Positions 13,031-24,310 of a stretch of DNA of 64,000 nucleotides are shown piece after piece. Below the pieces are notes generated by a model that saw nothing but the letters and a program-made list of their open reading frames with translations, ran no database searches and was not told where the DNA came from. Source of the DNA: Marchantia polymorpha subsp. ruderalis. Lineage: Eukaryota > Streptophyta > Marchantiopsida > Marchantiales > Marchantiaceae. Each line of letters starts with the position of its first letter. Position 1 is the stretch's first letter. A program made the translations under genes and the position numbers. The stretch spans positions 5,496,001 to 5,560,000 of the forward strand of contig AP031354.1 of the NCBI GenBank assembly GCA_037833965.1, written 5' to 3'.

Positions 13031-14376
13031 TGAAATGTTTCACAAGACAGGTTACTGGTCTATAATTTATTTCTTTTATAATATATTTCTGCTAATATTG
13101 ATATTTTGTTTTAATTTTTAGAATAAAATTGGATTTATAGTTTGATTTTTTTTATAGATGCACACTTATATTGATTTTCTTATATATATGGGAAAAAATC
13201 AAATGGGCTTATAGCACACGTATATATGAAAACGTAAATGAAGTTTTGTGTCTCGATTCTGATTTTCTATGTAAACTATACATCATCGATAATTCTATAT
13301 TTGACTAAAGCCTCAGTAGATTTCTAAAGGTTTTAAATTTTGGATTGATCAAAACTAAACCTGTTTGAAAATTCCAAAAAAAATATTAAACTTTCAATTA
13401 GCATTCAAGATTGAAAACAGCACACTTAAAAGAAGTATTTGACAACACGTATTAATTTATCTATACTGTCTCAAGCTACTTACTTGCAGACTAAACTTGT
13501 AAACTCGTTTGTTGAACATTAGGTTACATTATGTCTACAATGTTGTATGTGATACTTCTTTATGCAGAAAATTCAAATAAAAGATTATATAAATATTCTT
13601 ATGAAATATAATACTGCAGAAATTTTAATATTAGGAATATACTGCTGTAAGCGTATGAGCATGTAAGCGGTTTATTCAAGAGAAATGTAATGAAATAGTG
13701 TTACTAATATACAACATTCTTACCGTGGTAAACTTTGAATCTATTGAAAATGGCATGCAATTTCACATTCACCTTGTGATTTCATATATATTAATGTAAT
13801 CTGCTTTTCATTTTATTCAATTGTTAGAATGCCAAGATTTTTAACTTTATTATTAGCGCACACAAATCTTCATTTAGTAATTTTGTCTTTCGTTCAAATT
13901 TTATAACAAATAAATTGTTCAAAATACGAGTAAAAAATTTTCACTTTTTCTCGCTTATTTTGAATTTTTTCATCACAAGAATGAATGCTACTGATTTTGT
14001 TTGCAACATGTTTTGAAATATTTCTAAGTTCGGAGATTTTCTTCATTTGAATATATTCTGATTGATCAAAGCAAATTCAATAAAGGACTTTGGAAACAAA
14101 ACTAAGGTGAAGAGAATCAACGTCTGAAAAAATTGGCTGTAACAAACAATATCCAACACATCACTTATGTTTTGAATGAAATATCTGTCAAATGGATCTA
14201 ACAATGCCATGAAATGATCAATTGAAAATTGTTTACTGGTGTTATTCTTAGAAGCAGAAATAATGTCTTTATATGCAAAATTTTGACATCGTTCAGTCAT
14301 TAAAGCAAGGATGCAAAATACGTTCACTTCTTTTATAAATATGTTTTGATTTGTAACGAGAAGATCAGCATGATCC
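13030..14376. other. AT-rich intergenic block, no gene recognised
   Basis: Strongly AT-rich sequence. The 122-aa minus-strand frame at 14043-14411 runs into the terminal repeat of the MITE at 14387 and has no recognisable domain. Nothing else is visible. Confidence 0.5.
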
Positions 14377-14386
14377 CTTATACCAA

Positions 14387-15028
14387 GAGAGATTTGCTTG
14401 ATGGAACCCATGTGGAAAGTAATTTGCTTGATGGGATTGCTTGTTTAGTTTTACCCGATGGGACTCCAACGACGGTGTGCCGTCGGACATCGTTCTTGTA
14501 ACTACAATTACTACTAGTTACAATGCGGGGATTACAATCAGAGATCAATCCCTGATTATAATTTCTGGTGGATTATCACGGGGACAAAGATCGATTTTGC
14601 TCAAAGTGCAATTTGTTGTGTTTTCAATTCTTCCGATCGCACCAATTCGCGGATTTCTCTGTTGCCTCCCACCTGCACCCTGCTTCCGTAACCATGCGTA
14701 TGCAACGAGGAGCTCGTACCGGAAAGTGATCCTAGCTCAAGTCTCGCGATCACCCATTTGTGGCGAACAAATAAACTCCGGATGAACATTTTGCTCGTCT
14801 CCTGGGGGAGTGGTCGGATACAGAATGACAACATAAAAACAAGTGAGTGTGATGAAGCGCGAAGTCCACTCTGTCCGCGGGTGCGATTGACTCGTTGCAC
14901 TCTCTCTAGTTGTTATTAGAACATGGGTGAAGGTGCATCGTTCATAGGGTACCATCGGGTAAAGTGAAACCTGAAGGGTCCCATCAAGCAAATTACTTTC
15001 TGCAGGGATCCCATCAAGCAAATCTCTC
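14387..15028. mobile_element. Mutator-like MITE (642 bp), copy 1
   Basis: The ends are long imperfect terminal inverted repeats of roughly 80 bp. The left end starts GAGAGATTTGCTTGATGG and the right end closes with its complement at 15011-15028. Each TIR contains two copies of the word TTTGCTTGATGG and a TTTACCCGATGG word. Flanks are CTTATACCAA (14377-14386) and CTTATATCAA (15029-15038), a 10-bp target duplication with one mismatch. TIR length and duplication size fit the Mutator superfamily, which normally makes 8-11 bp duplications. No transposase is encoded, so it is non-autonomous. The interior is similar over most of its length to the element at 42767-43355, in the same orientation. Confidence 0.85.
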
Positions 15029-15038
15029 CTTATATCAA

Positions 15039-15849
15039 TTCTCGATAGAGGTTTCAGAAGGAAACTGATTTGACAGTGAAAGATTTTGTGAACAAACGGA
15101 ACATGTGATTATAAAAACTTTAGAACAACTTGAGCTAATTGAAAATGATGTTGAGATTTCTGTTTGTAATTTCTGTTACCAGCAAATTTCTTTCAAAAAC
15201 AAGGTTTTGTATCTTTTAATCATGTTCAGCGCAGCTTGAGAATGATTGGGACCCTTTTCATCAGATCTCATCGAAGGGTCCAGATCCATAATGTGCACTA
15301 AAAGTATTGTGCTACAACCGTGTAACAACTTCAGTTGACTCCATGTAAAGTAAAAAAAGAAACAATTTTAGCTAAAACCAGCAAATAAAATAGTTTTATA
15401 AAGACATTTTCTTAGATAGAGTAGACCTTGTGGCCAGAAGACTCGGAGCTAGTGGTAAAAAGCTCGCTACGTTGCGCTGTTCTCGGCAGAAAGGTTTAAT
15501 CTTATTTCTTGATTTCTAGCTATAAATATTCTAACACCCATGTCGGATAAATCTGAGTAATCTGAATGAGGAAAAGGTGCTGATCAGTTTACAATTAAGA
15601 CATCAAAATGTTCAAAAGATATGTTTACAAGTGTTACAAGTACTTAAAATGTAATACCTAAGCACTTTCATCAATTTCCTTGAATGTTAAAATGAGAACA
15701 GCTAGAGTGTAGATTTTTTTCGGCTATCAACTAGCAGAAGTCTTCTAACTAGCACAATACTCCTTCCTATTTCCCTGGACCTTCTCCAAGTTTGATTTTT
15801 GTCCTATTGTGTTTAACCAGACTTTTCTTGCGGCTACTCAGCCGCCAAC
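15039..15849. other. Intergenic, no gene recognised
   Basis: AT-rich sequence between the MITE and the kinase remnant. No open frame of note, no RNA gene and no clear repeat were seen. Confidence 0.45.
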
Positions 15850-16160
15850 CATGTGGAGGCAGAATTAGGCTTAGGATTTTAGGTTTCTTGTTTATCTCTC
15901 TCTCTTTGTCAAGTGCAGTGAGACGTAAAGCTCGGAAATCATCCACATGTAAGTCTCTGCTTTCATCATGTCCATTAATATTTCTTCTCTCTCCCGTCCA
16001 AAGTCAACAAATTTCACAACCTCTTGATCATACGTAGGCAGCACCTTGTCAAGCTTAAAATCATGATGGATGATTACATCGCAGTAGAGATTGTTCATGG
16101 CTTGAGCTATGTCCAATGCAACAACAATGCCAAACACAACTTTCCCTTGCTTCCTCATCA
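15850..16160 (-). pseudogene. Raf-like (MAPKKK) protein kinase fragment
   Basis: The minus-strand translation (frame 15892-16158) reads ALDIAQAMNNLY, then IIHHDFKLDKVL, then VVKFVDFG, then MMKAETYMWMISELY. This follows kinase subdomains VIb to VIII of plant HT1/Raf-like kinases: the HRD catalytic loop, DFG, and the activation-segment GTYRWMAPELY. HRD has become HHD, the Gly-Thr of the APE region is lost, and APE is ISE. The N-lobe and the rest of the C-lobe are not recognisable nearby, and stops follow. It is therefore a truncated relic, not an active kinase. A 116-aa minus-strand frame just upstream (16427-16777) could not be tied to it. Confidence 0.75.
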
Positions 16161-17008
16161 GAATATCAATTTATTGCAACACCTCCGGTCAAGTTTCTAT
16201 ATTATTTTCACTAAGCTGATGTACTTAGACTTACGCTGTAACAAGACAACTCATACGTTAAATTCCCTTCAATGAAGAATAGGTTCCAATACTTCTAGGT
16301 ACCCTTCGTCTTCTCAAGACATTGCACGCATTGAAGTTTCCATTGCCAAGGATTTCACTTCTACACCGCATACTTCTTTCTCTTCTAATTCACATTTTTT
16401 TTTCTAAGCAATTTCTTCAACCGTCTTCATGTTGTGGTCATTATCTCGGCAGCTTCTCTACATGTATTCACATTATTGACTTTGACAGCGTTCACAATAG
16501 TGATAGTTGCAGCTGAAAGTGCCTCTAGTTTAACAAGTGCAGTTGTTGCATCTCCAACACCTTTTATCTCGTCTATTGTCGCAAATGAAATTCTTGCTTC
16601 TGCCTCTGCCGTCCTTGTAGCTATTCTTATTATCCTTCTCACATCTACCTCGTGAATCATGACACGTGGTGCTAGCTCATGATCATGTTTCTTGGCTTCT
16701 TGCCATGGCGTAAACTCTTTTGAACTTTCTTCTTTACCAAATTCAATACCCTTTCTTATGCTCTTAAGTACTTTCAAGAGTACTGGTAACTTTGTTCATC
16801 AACAACCTTTGACGTAGGAGTTCTCCATCTCAAACAACACATACTGGTCCTCCTCACCACTACTTCTTCTCTCTTTCCCTCTGTCGCCTTCTCAATCACA
16901 AATATTACTCCTCTACAGTAGCCTCCCACTTAAGTATGCATCCGTTTAGGTACGCATTCTAGTTAAGTAGGCATTTTTTCTTACGATTTTCAAGGATCAA
17001 CATTCTTA

Positions 17009-17165
17009 ACAATTTCACTGTAAATTTAGGGATTTCAACAGTTTTTACGATCTCACTGTAAATTTTAACGATTTCATTGTAAAGTTCAAAATTTCACTAT
17101 ATATTTCAGCAATTTCAATGTAAAGTTCAAAGATTTCACTATAAATTCTAAAGATTTCAATGTAA
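17009..17165. repeat. Degenerate minisatellite, about 21-bp unit
   Basis: Seven or eight variants of a unit like GATTTCACTGTAAATTTAA stand in tandem just inside the left end of the pogo-like element. Subterminal repeats of this sort are common in DNA transposons and can hold transposase binding sites, but that is inference here. Confidence 0.7.
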
Positions 17166-17821
17166 CATGTCGTGAATTGTAATCTAACGCATAATCTGGT
17201 TTTTTTGCATGTAGATTTAAGTACTACTGCTACCTTAGCTTGAATTTAAACAAACAATTTCAAACAATTTTTTCAGATCGTCGAATGATTTTTGAGATTT
17301 TATTTGAACTGTAGAACAAAACAATTGATAGTTGATATCAAGAATTTTCTTATACAATGATTCAAATCCATGAAAATCAATCTTATCCTATGAATCTATA
17401 ATCTTTTTGGGTAAATCAATATCATCGTCATTAAGAGCTCCTACATCAGTATTCCTCAAATCTAACAATTCCTTGACGACTTCTAGCTATGCTGCAACAT
17501 ATTTTTTGTTGCTTTTGTCGTCAATGTGAACAAAATTTTCCAAATCTGATTGATCAATCGACAAATTTAAGTTGTTGATTGGTTCAGCTAATTCAGCAAC
17601 AATCAAACTAATCTCGCTCTCAATTCCTAGTTCGGGTTATGAATTTGGATTCATAAGCTATGCACTACAAAATGCACTTTTTATAGAACTTCACGAGACC
17701 AAATTCCAAGCTGTTTTCACACAGCTTGCAGCGTCCAACAGATATACTGGATTTATGTAAAAACCTACCGCTGCACCTCGTCGTAATCTTTTTTTCAATT
17801 CTATTTTCAGCTCCTTCAAAC

Positions 17822-17841
17822 CTTCTACAAGCTTGTAGAAG
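17822..17841. repeat. 20-bp perfect palindrome
   Basis: CTTCTACAAG is followed immediately by its reverse complement. It lies inside the transposase-derived part of the pogo-like element, so it may be chance in former coding sequence. Confidence 0.8.
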
Positions 17842-18721
17842 TCAAGGATATACTTGAGATATAAATATTTATATTGTTTCTTGAAAGTAGCAATAACTCC
17901 CATATCACAAGGTTCTTTCCAACTGGTACAATTTTGAGAAAAAAATACCACACTGATGTTGTCACGTTCAAAAACATTGATATATCATGGCGCATTATTC
18001 ATCAGTATAAGAATGGAATATCCCGTTCGTCTTTTGATTTCTGAAACAAAGATTTCGTCGAACCATCTCTAGCAATTTTTTACGTTCATTCAAGTCTTTA
18101 CTTGATTGAAATAAGTAATTGGCCATTGATGATTGAAAAGCCAAAGCAACCAACTTGCATCAAATGTCATTCTTGTCAACCTCTGCGCCTTCTCCATGCA
18201 GAATCATTTTTTGCAGACCTCAACGTGTACTGAAACTATTAAGCCATTGTCATGAGGACTTAAAATCTGAATCGGAAATTGATAATGTAGATGGGATACC
18301 TTTTGACTTTGCAATTGCGAGAGTTGGCGGTATAGAAAACTTAGCATTAAGCATGCTGTCAATCCAAGTGTCTAACTTTTCTTCAAGTTCAAAAAATCAT
18401 TTGACTGAAGCTCTAAAAGTAATCTACCTAGTTTTTTCAAAAAGTAAAACTAATCGTTCGAGAATAAAATCTCATTTCTACCATATTTTACTCACAACAC
18501 CTTCGCTAATTTCATACTCATGCGCTAAAGTGCATTTGCTTGGAGAATTTTGAAATATTATCACATCGTTTGAACTCGTTCATGCGCTTGGTATTCAATT
18601 TCTTTGACATTGGAACTCTACACAAAATCTCTGGAAATGAAAGTGTTAAGTACGCACCTCCTAACTAAGTAAGCGCAGAAATGTAGGGTTAAATGTGTGT
18701 ATTTAAGTTGATACTACGGTA

Positions 18722-20310
18722 ATTCAAATACTTTTTATCATTCTTCTTTTCATTTTCATCAACCAATTTATAAGTGTGTCCAAATCACTTGTCGTTAACT
18801 ATTCTCTTTTCTTTAAGTTTTCTTTGTCTTTGATCTCTCTCTCGTATCTTCATCTATTCTTTACGTCCTGGTCAACGTTATATATCTGTCTAGTTTGATC
18901 AAAAGTTTCAATACTAATCCTTAGGCTTCCAATCAGGTTTGGATAAAGCTCGAAAATCCGAGTTCAAGTTGGATCGGATCCGAGTTCGGATAGAGAGCTG
19001 TATCCGACATGAAATCCAAAAAAAAGATTTGCCAAAATGTGAGAGCAGGGCATTTCCAACGGAGAGAACAACATGTTGGCCAATTTGGCAGAGACCTCCG
19101 CCGTTGCGTCTAACGACGAGCTCGACATGTACTACCTCTAGACCGTCACTCACGAGTACATCAATTAATTCAAGTCCAACCCTTGATGTGCGTGGATTCA
19201 AGTGCATGGATAAAATCAAATGTCTTGTAGTAGCATGATCGTTGCTTTGCATCGACTGAAATCTGGTCTTTGAATGATTGTCGAGCGGCAAAGAGGAATC
19301 GCTAGCTTGGTTATCAGTGTGTGAGTGAGCTCCGTCATTGAGAGAGTCAAGCAATGTTTGGATCGAACTTGCGTCGCGTCGAGTGCTAAGCGCGAGTCTC
19401 TATGCGGCCAGCAAAGATTAGTTCAAGGCAAAATCGTGCTGTCAAATCGCAATGATCTTGTCCACTATTGTTTACTAGGCAGCTACAAGCTCAATCTTTC
19501 ACTAGTAAGCTCAATTTGAATAATATGTCTGTTAAAATCAGGACGTACTCAAATACAGATCGACTAGCACTATCAGGTACGACTTGGAAAAATTTCAAGA
19601 GGCTGGAAAGCTACGTTTAAAAGCATAACCTTCTAGTAGCTACAATTTTCACAAACCATGTTCCCTCCATCAGCGGAGGGAGAGAAAGTAGCATGGATAT
19701 TCATTAGTGTGTCTTGCTGAATGTCTAGTGACACATGAATATGTCTGAATTGGCAAACGAGCTAACACCCATCACTCTGTTTGCTAGACGAAACACATTA
19801 CATCGACTTTAAAGAATTTCGACCACTTGGACGGGTACGTGTACAAATAGGAAGTGATGTTCGTCCTCATTTAAATCTCCTGACGTCGTCATGCGAATGC
19901 ACAGCTCTCGAGAACTGGATACCGTCACATAGTTAAAGCTGAACAAGTTGCATCTGCTCCATCGTGGACAAACCCAATGCTTTATCGGCACTCGTCCGCA
20001 AATGTCCAGCTCCAGGTCCCAAGAGCAGAAACATGGCTCTCACAGCAACATCTTCAAGTCCCCGCTCCGAATGGTATCTACTCCGAATCTCGGGCTTCAT
20101 GTGGATGCTCCACTTGGAAATCAAGCTTGCTCGTTTGGCCTTGTACTTATACTGTTGTATATTCGAATTGATCCGAACCCGACCCAGTTTTTTGGATCGA
20201 GTTTAGGGTCTCTAAGAGCCCTCGATTTGACTTTTACGTTAGATGCACGCTCACAACTCCTATCAACTGCGGATTGTTTCGTACCAATCTTCTCCAACTC
20301 TCTCAGAGCT
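18722..20310. other. Intergenic with unassigned open frames
   Basis: A 146-aa minus frame (18914-19354) and frames at 19933-20334 have no recognised domain. Related words such as GGATCCGAGTTCGG and TGATCCGAACCCG occur near 18970-19000 and 20155-20190 and may be traces of a repeat. No gene is supported. Confidence 0.35.
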
Positions 20311-21061
20311 TTAGGTCTCCTTCATACAAGATGATTTCAAATGCATTCTTGCTCTGCTTCGTAATTCTTTCCTTGCTCTATCATTTATCAAAGATCTGTA
20401 TTCCATAGCAAGCTTATTTTCCACATTAGTTTTATCAAGAGTGCGGCCTCTCAAATAGTGCATAAGCTTGATCATCATACCAACTGTTATGACATCTTCA
20501 ACCATGCCATCCACTTGTAAAACAATTGCCAAAAGACTTACTACATAAGTTCTCAACATCTCATTATCCATCACTTTTGAATGATTCTTGCTGGAGATTG
20601 ACAAACTACTCCCTATGGAATTCTCATTCTGCCCATCATAGGCCTTAGGCGCGTCCTCTATGATCCATTGTTTGATACTAGCAAGTACTTGGTACTCAAA
20701 AACCTGAGGATACTGCACATGCATATACATCAAGCAAGATAACCAAGCTGGAAATAGTTTGGCAACAACAGCGCGGACACGGATTGAATGTCCGTTGTCA
20801 GCCAGAAATTTTGTGTACAATAGTTCTACAAAATCGTCATTTTCCTTTATCAAGTTAACAAGTCAACAATTGTATGAAAGGAGCGGGAGTTGCCTATACT
20901 CATACAAGTAGAAAACGGGACAACCATTCACGAGGAACTGAAGTTGCTCGTGAATGATTGTCCCTTTATCTACATCAGCCAAAGAATGAAGCAGTAAAGG
21001 ATCGGGAGAATGAAGATTACTCTCTATCTACCTCATCAAACTTTGCGCACCTTGTGCATTA
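20311..21061 (-). pseudogene. DCAF1: DCAF1 (VprBP-like) gene fragment
   Basis: The minus strand encodes text matching the N-terminal armadillo-type region of plant DCAF1: AQSLMR, then SPDPLLLHSLADV, then LVNLIKENDDFVELLYTKFL, then VFEYQVLASIKQWI.D, then DNEMLRTYVVSLLAIVLQ, then MVEDVITVG...LMHYLRGRTL. DCAF1 is the substrate receptor of CUL4-DDB1 ubiquitin ligases in the nucleus. Two in-frame stops interrupt the upstream half (a TAG after AQSLMR and a TGA just before LVNLIKEN). The C-terminal half of DCAF1, including its WD40 repeats, is absent. No introns are evident over this stretch. It is a relic or a captured fragment. An unaligned stretch in the middle carries an 18-bp hairpin (20917-20964). 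Confidence 0.75.
20917..20964. repeat. 18-bp inverted repeat, one mismatch, 12-nt loop
   Basis: Arm GGGACAACCATTCACGAG (20917-20934) pairs with CTCGTGAATGATTGTCCC (20947-20964). It occupies the part of the DCAF1 fragment that does not align with the family, so it may be an insertion. Confidence 0.9.
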
Positions 21062-23928
21062 CATCCTTGCTTCCACTGCCATTAGCTCCAACAACACCTC
21101 CTCCACCACTACCGCTTAGTGTTTTTACCACACTCGTCGAACATCTTTAACTGTGTGACAGTATCCATCGAGATTAGACAGGGATGTGCAGGTGGTGCGA
21201 GAGTAAAAGAGTTGTTCTCAAAGTTCTGATAATGAAATGTTTTAATTCAATTCTATTCAATATATATTCTCGAAGCTATTCTGATCAAAAGATCATACAA
21301 ACGACATCGTAGTTTGCTATTTCGAAAGATGAGATAGAGCATAATTTTACTGCTCCAGATACAAATAAATCACACAGAAATTATTCAGCATGTCCCAAAA
21401 CTTACAAGCTTGCAGGTATCAGTTGCTAATGGATGGAAACGCTAGCCTGGAACTAGTTCAGAACACTTGGTTTTTCAACAAATTCATTCATGAGTTATGA
21501 AGTGTCATGAAGAACCAGCTAACTGAACAAAAAAGATCGTGCACAATGAGCACAATGAACACGTTACACCGGTTTGAGAAAGCAATGAATATGAAGAAGA
21601 ATTGTGAGTGTGCACATTTCTGAGGACAGTTCTGATGTAGTTTGGATATAGTCACAAAGATCTTAAAAACGGCCCGTCTCTTCGAGAAAGATGAATATGA
21701 AGAAGAATTGTGAGAGCGCACAATTCTAAGGACAGTTCTGACATAGTTTGAAGATAGTCACAAAGACCTTAAAAATGGCCGTCCGCTAGCTTGAGTTTGT
21801 GAAAGCAACAAAATGGGATTAAAATTACAAATATGCTATTTTCAAGCCCTTCGGCCCTTCCTGTCTTTCCTTCGTAATAATCTCGATGATTCGGATTCAC
21901 TTCGTAACTTTTCTGGCTCTGGTTCCCGCTACTTCTGCAGGAGATTTTCTTCACACTGATGTGCTTTCTAGAAGAGATGGAAGTGTCTGCCTTACACTGT
22001 GAATAGTGTCCGCTTCCTTTATATACTGGTCGACCCAGGACTCTGGTTACGGGCCCTAGCCTTTATCAAAAACAGAAAAAAGTGAAATTCCGAAGAGTCT
22101 TTACTAAGAGTCTTTCCTCCGAGACACCTCTATAAGAACACACTCATTGCGCTGTGATGATTGATGATTATGTATAACGTTCCCAATAGCGAGAGTCTAA
22201 ACGATAATCAGTGCTCGCATCCTCATATCCAGATGATGCCTTCCCTCAGTGTCAGCGCGAAATGGAGGAGAGATATCGGGACTGGCGAAAGCCGGGGTAC
22301 ACGAGAGCGGGGAGAAGAGTACATGTCTTCCCTCAGTCATCAGTCAATAATCCTCATTAACTAGCAGAAGACAAAAGACGAGCGGGTCAATTCGCAGGGC
22401 AAGACAAGTGCGGGCGGCTATGACGAGTAGTTTGGGTGCGGACGGTTTAGGCGGACACTAGATCGTACGAGCGCAGGAGGCGAGTTGTTGATTGCAATTG
22501 ATATTGTTGTACGTATGTACATCAGTCGAGGTACGGCATTCCATGTTCCACTACGGTATATTCTGTAATTATTATCCAGGTTTCTTTCTGCATGCTATTT
22601 CATGTTGGGCTCTCTAGCTCGCATCAGACTGGAGGCAGATGATACGGCTCCCCTAGAACTTCAGATTTCCGTCACACTCACTCGTCATCTGGACAACCAC
22701 ATGTTCACGTATTCAGATTATCACAGAAAACAACAGTCAGATCATCTTACAGTAGGTATTGGTCATACATACGTCTTGGTCACTCCTCAGTTATTAGGTG
22801 CCTCACTGAGGTTTCATGTGAAACTTCCAAGTTTCTACATAAACGGCACAGGCAGCAAAACAAAAGTCATCCTTCCCAACAAGGATTGACATTGCTGTGT
22901 GCTTAGATAGGACGATTGGCACTGCAAGAAATCCACGTTCTTCAACACCAAAACAGGATATTATATCAGAAGAAAATATAGCTTCACAACTCACTACAGT
23001 GGAGCAAAGCCATTTAGAGAAGAAGATACTCACAGCTTCTATTATGTAACACTGTCACCTCACCAATATAGTGTAATTTAGTTTCTGCATCCCAGTGATC
23101 AGTAAAGTCGCAAATGTCGTGGGTGACATTATGTTGCAAGCTTTGCTGGTATGCACTGGAACTGCAATTGAAAGTCTGGAAATATATATATATATCACAC
23201 AATATGGTGAGAATGTATTTTCAAGAGCGTGTTCTTACAAGCTTGTTCGATGAAAACTTCTACCTAGAGCGAAATTTCTGACTTCACTTTTCGGTCCTGC
23301 CACTGCATTAGAATCGAGAGCTAATATATAGAGTAACACGAGGTACTATCACAGCAAACTCTTCTTTACAGAATAACCATTTGATGCCATTTAAAAAGAA
23401 GTGTAATCATAATATAAATCTTTGATAGGCTGAATGCTAATTATGGCCTGATAATATATATTGAAACATGAATAATACTAATTTTTTATATGAAATTTAC
23501 AAATCAATGTCAACCATTGGATGATTGGATCATACGATCAATACAACAAATAGCGAGTCTCCTTGAGAAACAGTGATGAGGATCTTTTATTCTAATTTTA
23601 ATATTCGCTGATTCCTTCTTACCACGTTTATCCACCTGTACCTTTACTGAAGAAATTTGCAAATGCGTATGAATGTATCGACCAGACAAAAAGCCAGGGA
23701 TGTCCTGTAAACGAAGCGACTGGAGATTGCTCTGAGCGGAGCAAGGTCAGAATGATTGTCAGAAATTATAAGCTGCACCGATTCAAGTTGAAAGAGAAAA
23801 ACTGATATTAATCACTGCACTATCCAGCTTGTAAAGTTATGCCCCTAACTTGTAAACGCAAAAAATTGGTTAAGGATGTCGGTAGAAACAAAAGAAGTGT
23901 ACTCATGAAATGTTCCATACGACTGCAG
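21062..23928. other. Intergenic, no gene recognised
   Basis: Contains the tandem duplication at 21576-21790. A 95-aa plus frame at 22602-22889 has no domain I recognise. A short (TA)n run occurs near 23185-23196. Nothing else is supported. Confidence 0.4.
21576..21790. repeat. Tandem duplication, unit about 108 bp, two diverged copies
   Basis: A unit starting GAGAAAG and containing ATGAATATGAAGAAGAATTG, then GGACAGTTCTGA, then AGTCACAAAGA, then CTTAAAAA.GGCC occurs twice, at about 21576-21683 and 21684-21790. The copies differ by scattered substitutions. No coding role is seen. Confidence 0.85.
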
Positions 23929-24310
23929 GCTTGAATTATCTACCCACCTTCCATTCACCTCCCAATATACATGGAGATGTGAAAATTAACAACATCCTCC
24001 CTAATGAGAACCTGAATCCCAAAGTTGCCGACTTCGGAATTTCCAAATCAGAATTGGAAGGTCCCAGACTGGGATCTGAACAGGAGTCAAAGGAACCATG
24101 GGATATCTTAATCCAGAGTAAGTTGACCGCCCTTGCTCTTGCACACTAGATGAAAAATTGCATAACAGAGTCTTCTGTTTAATAAACTTCACTTACGTTC
24201 TGGGCAACCCTGCAGGTACTCTTCAGAGCAGACAACGGCTGAACCAGCGCTCCATTTTAGTGGACGATTGTATCTTGTGGCAGACAGCAAATTTCTTGTT
24301 GTTCATCGAA
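23929..24310 (+). pseudogene. Receptor-like kinase fragment, frameshifted, one intron retained
   Basis: After an acceptor (GACTGCAG, 23921-23928) the translation reads GLNYLPTFHSPP, then IHGDVKINNILPNENLNPKVADFGISKS: kinase subdomains VIb-VII of a plant receptor-like kinase. HRD has become HGD. A frameshift near 24080 moves the activation segment VKGTMGYLNPE into the next frame. A donor (GA|GTAAGT at 24118) and acceptor (TGCAG ending 24215) join PE to YSSEQTTAE, so the ancestral intron is still visible. Beyond this the sequence decays to stops. There is no N-lobe, membrane segment or ectodomain nearby. Confidence 0.75.

Larger units (their letters stand above)
16916..18719 (-). mobile_element. 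pogo/Tigger-like DNA transposon, complete ends, dead transposase
   Basis: The left end begins CAGTAGCCTCCCACTTAAG at 16916 and the right end is a diverged inverted copy closing at 18719. Each is bordered by TA (16914-16915; 18720-18721), the usual target of Tc1/mariner-pogo elements. Similar TAAGTA-GC words recur just inside both ends. Between them, on the minus strand, are pieces of a pogo-type transposase: CENP-B-like helix-turn-helix text (about 18150-18550, with WLNSFSTRCGL and LHGEGAEVD), the DDE region (LILMNNAP near 18000), and CTSWKEPCDMGVIATFKKQY (17830-17951), matching the family's TSLxQPMDxGVIAxFK motif. Stops and frameshifts interrupt it, and one catalytic Asp reads Asn. The element is 1.8 kb, close to full length for the group. 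Confidence 0.85.
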
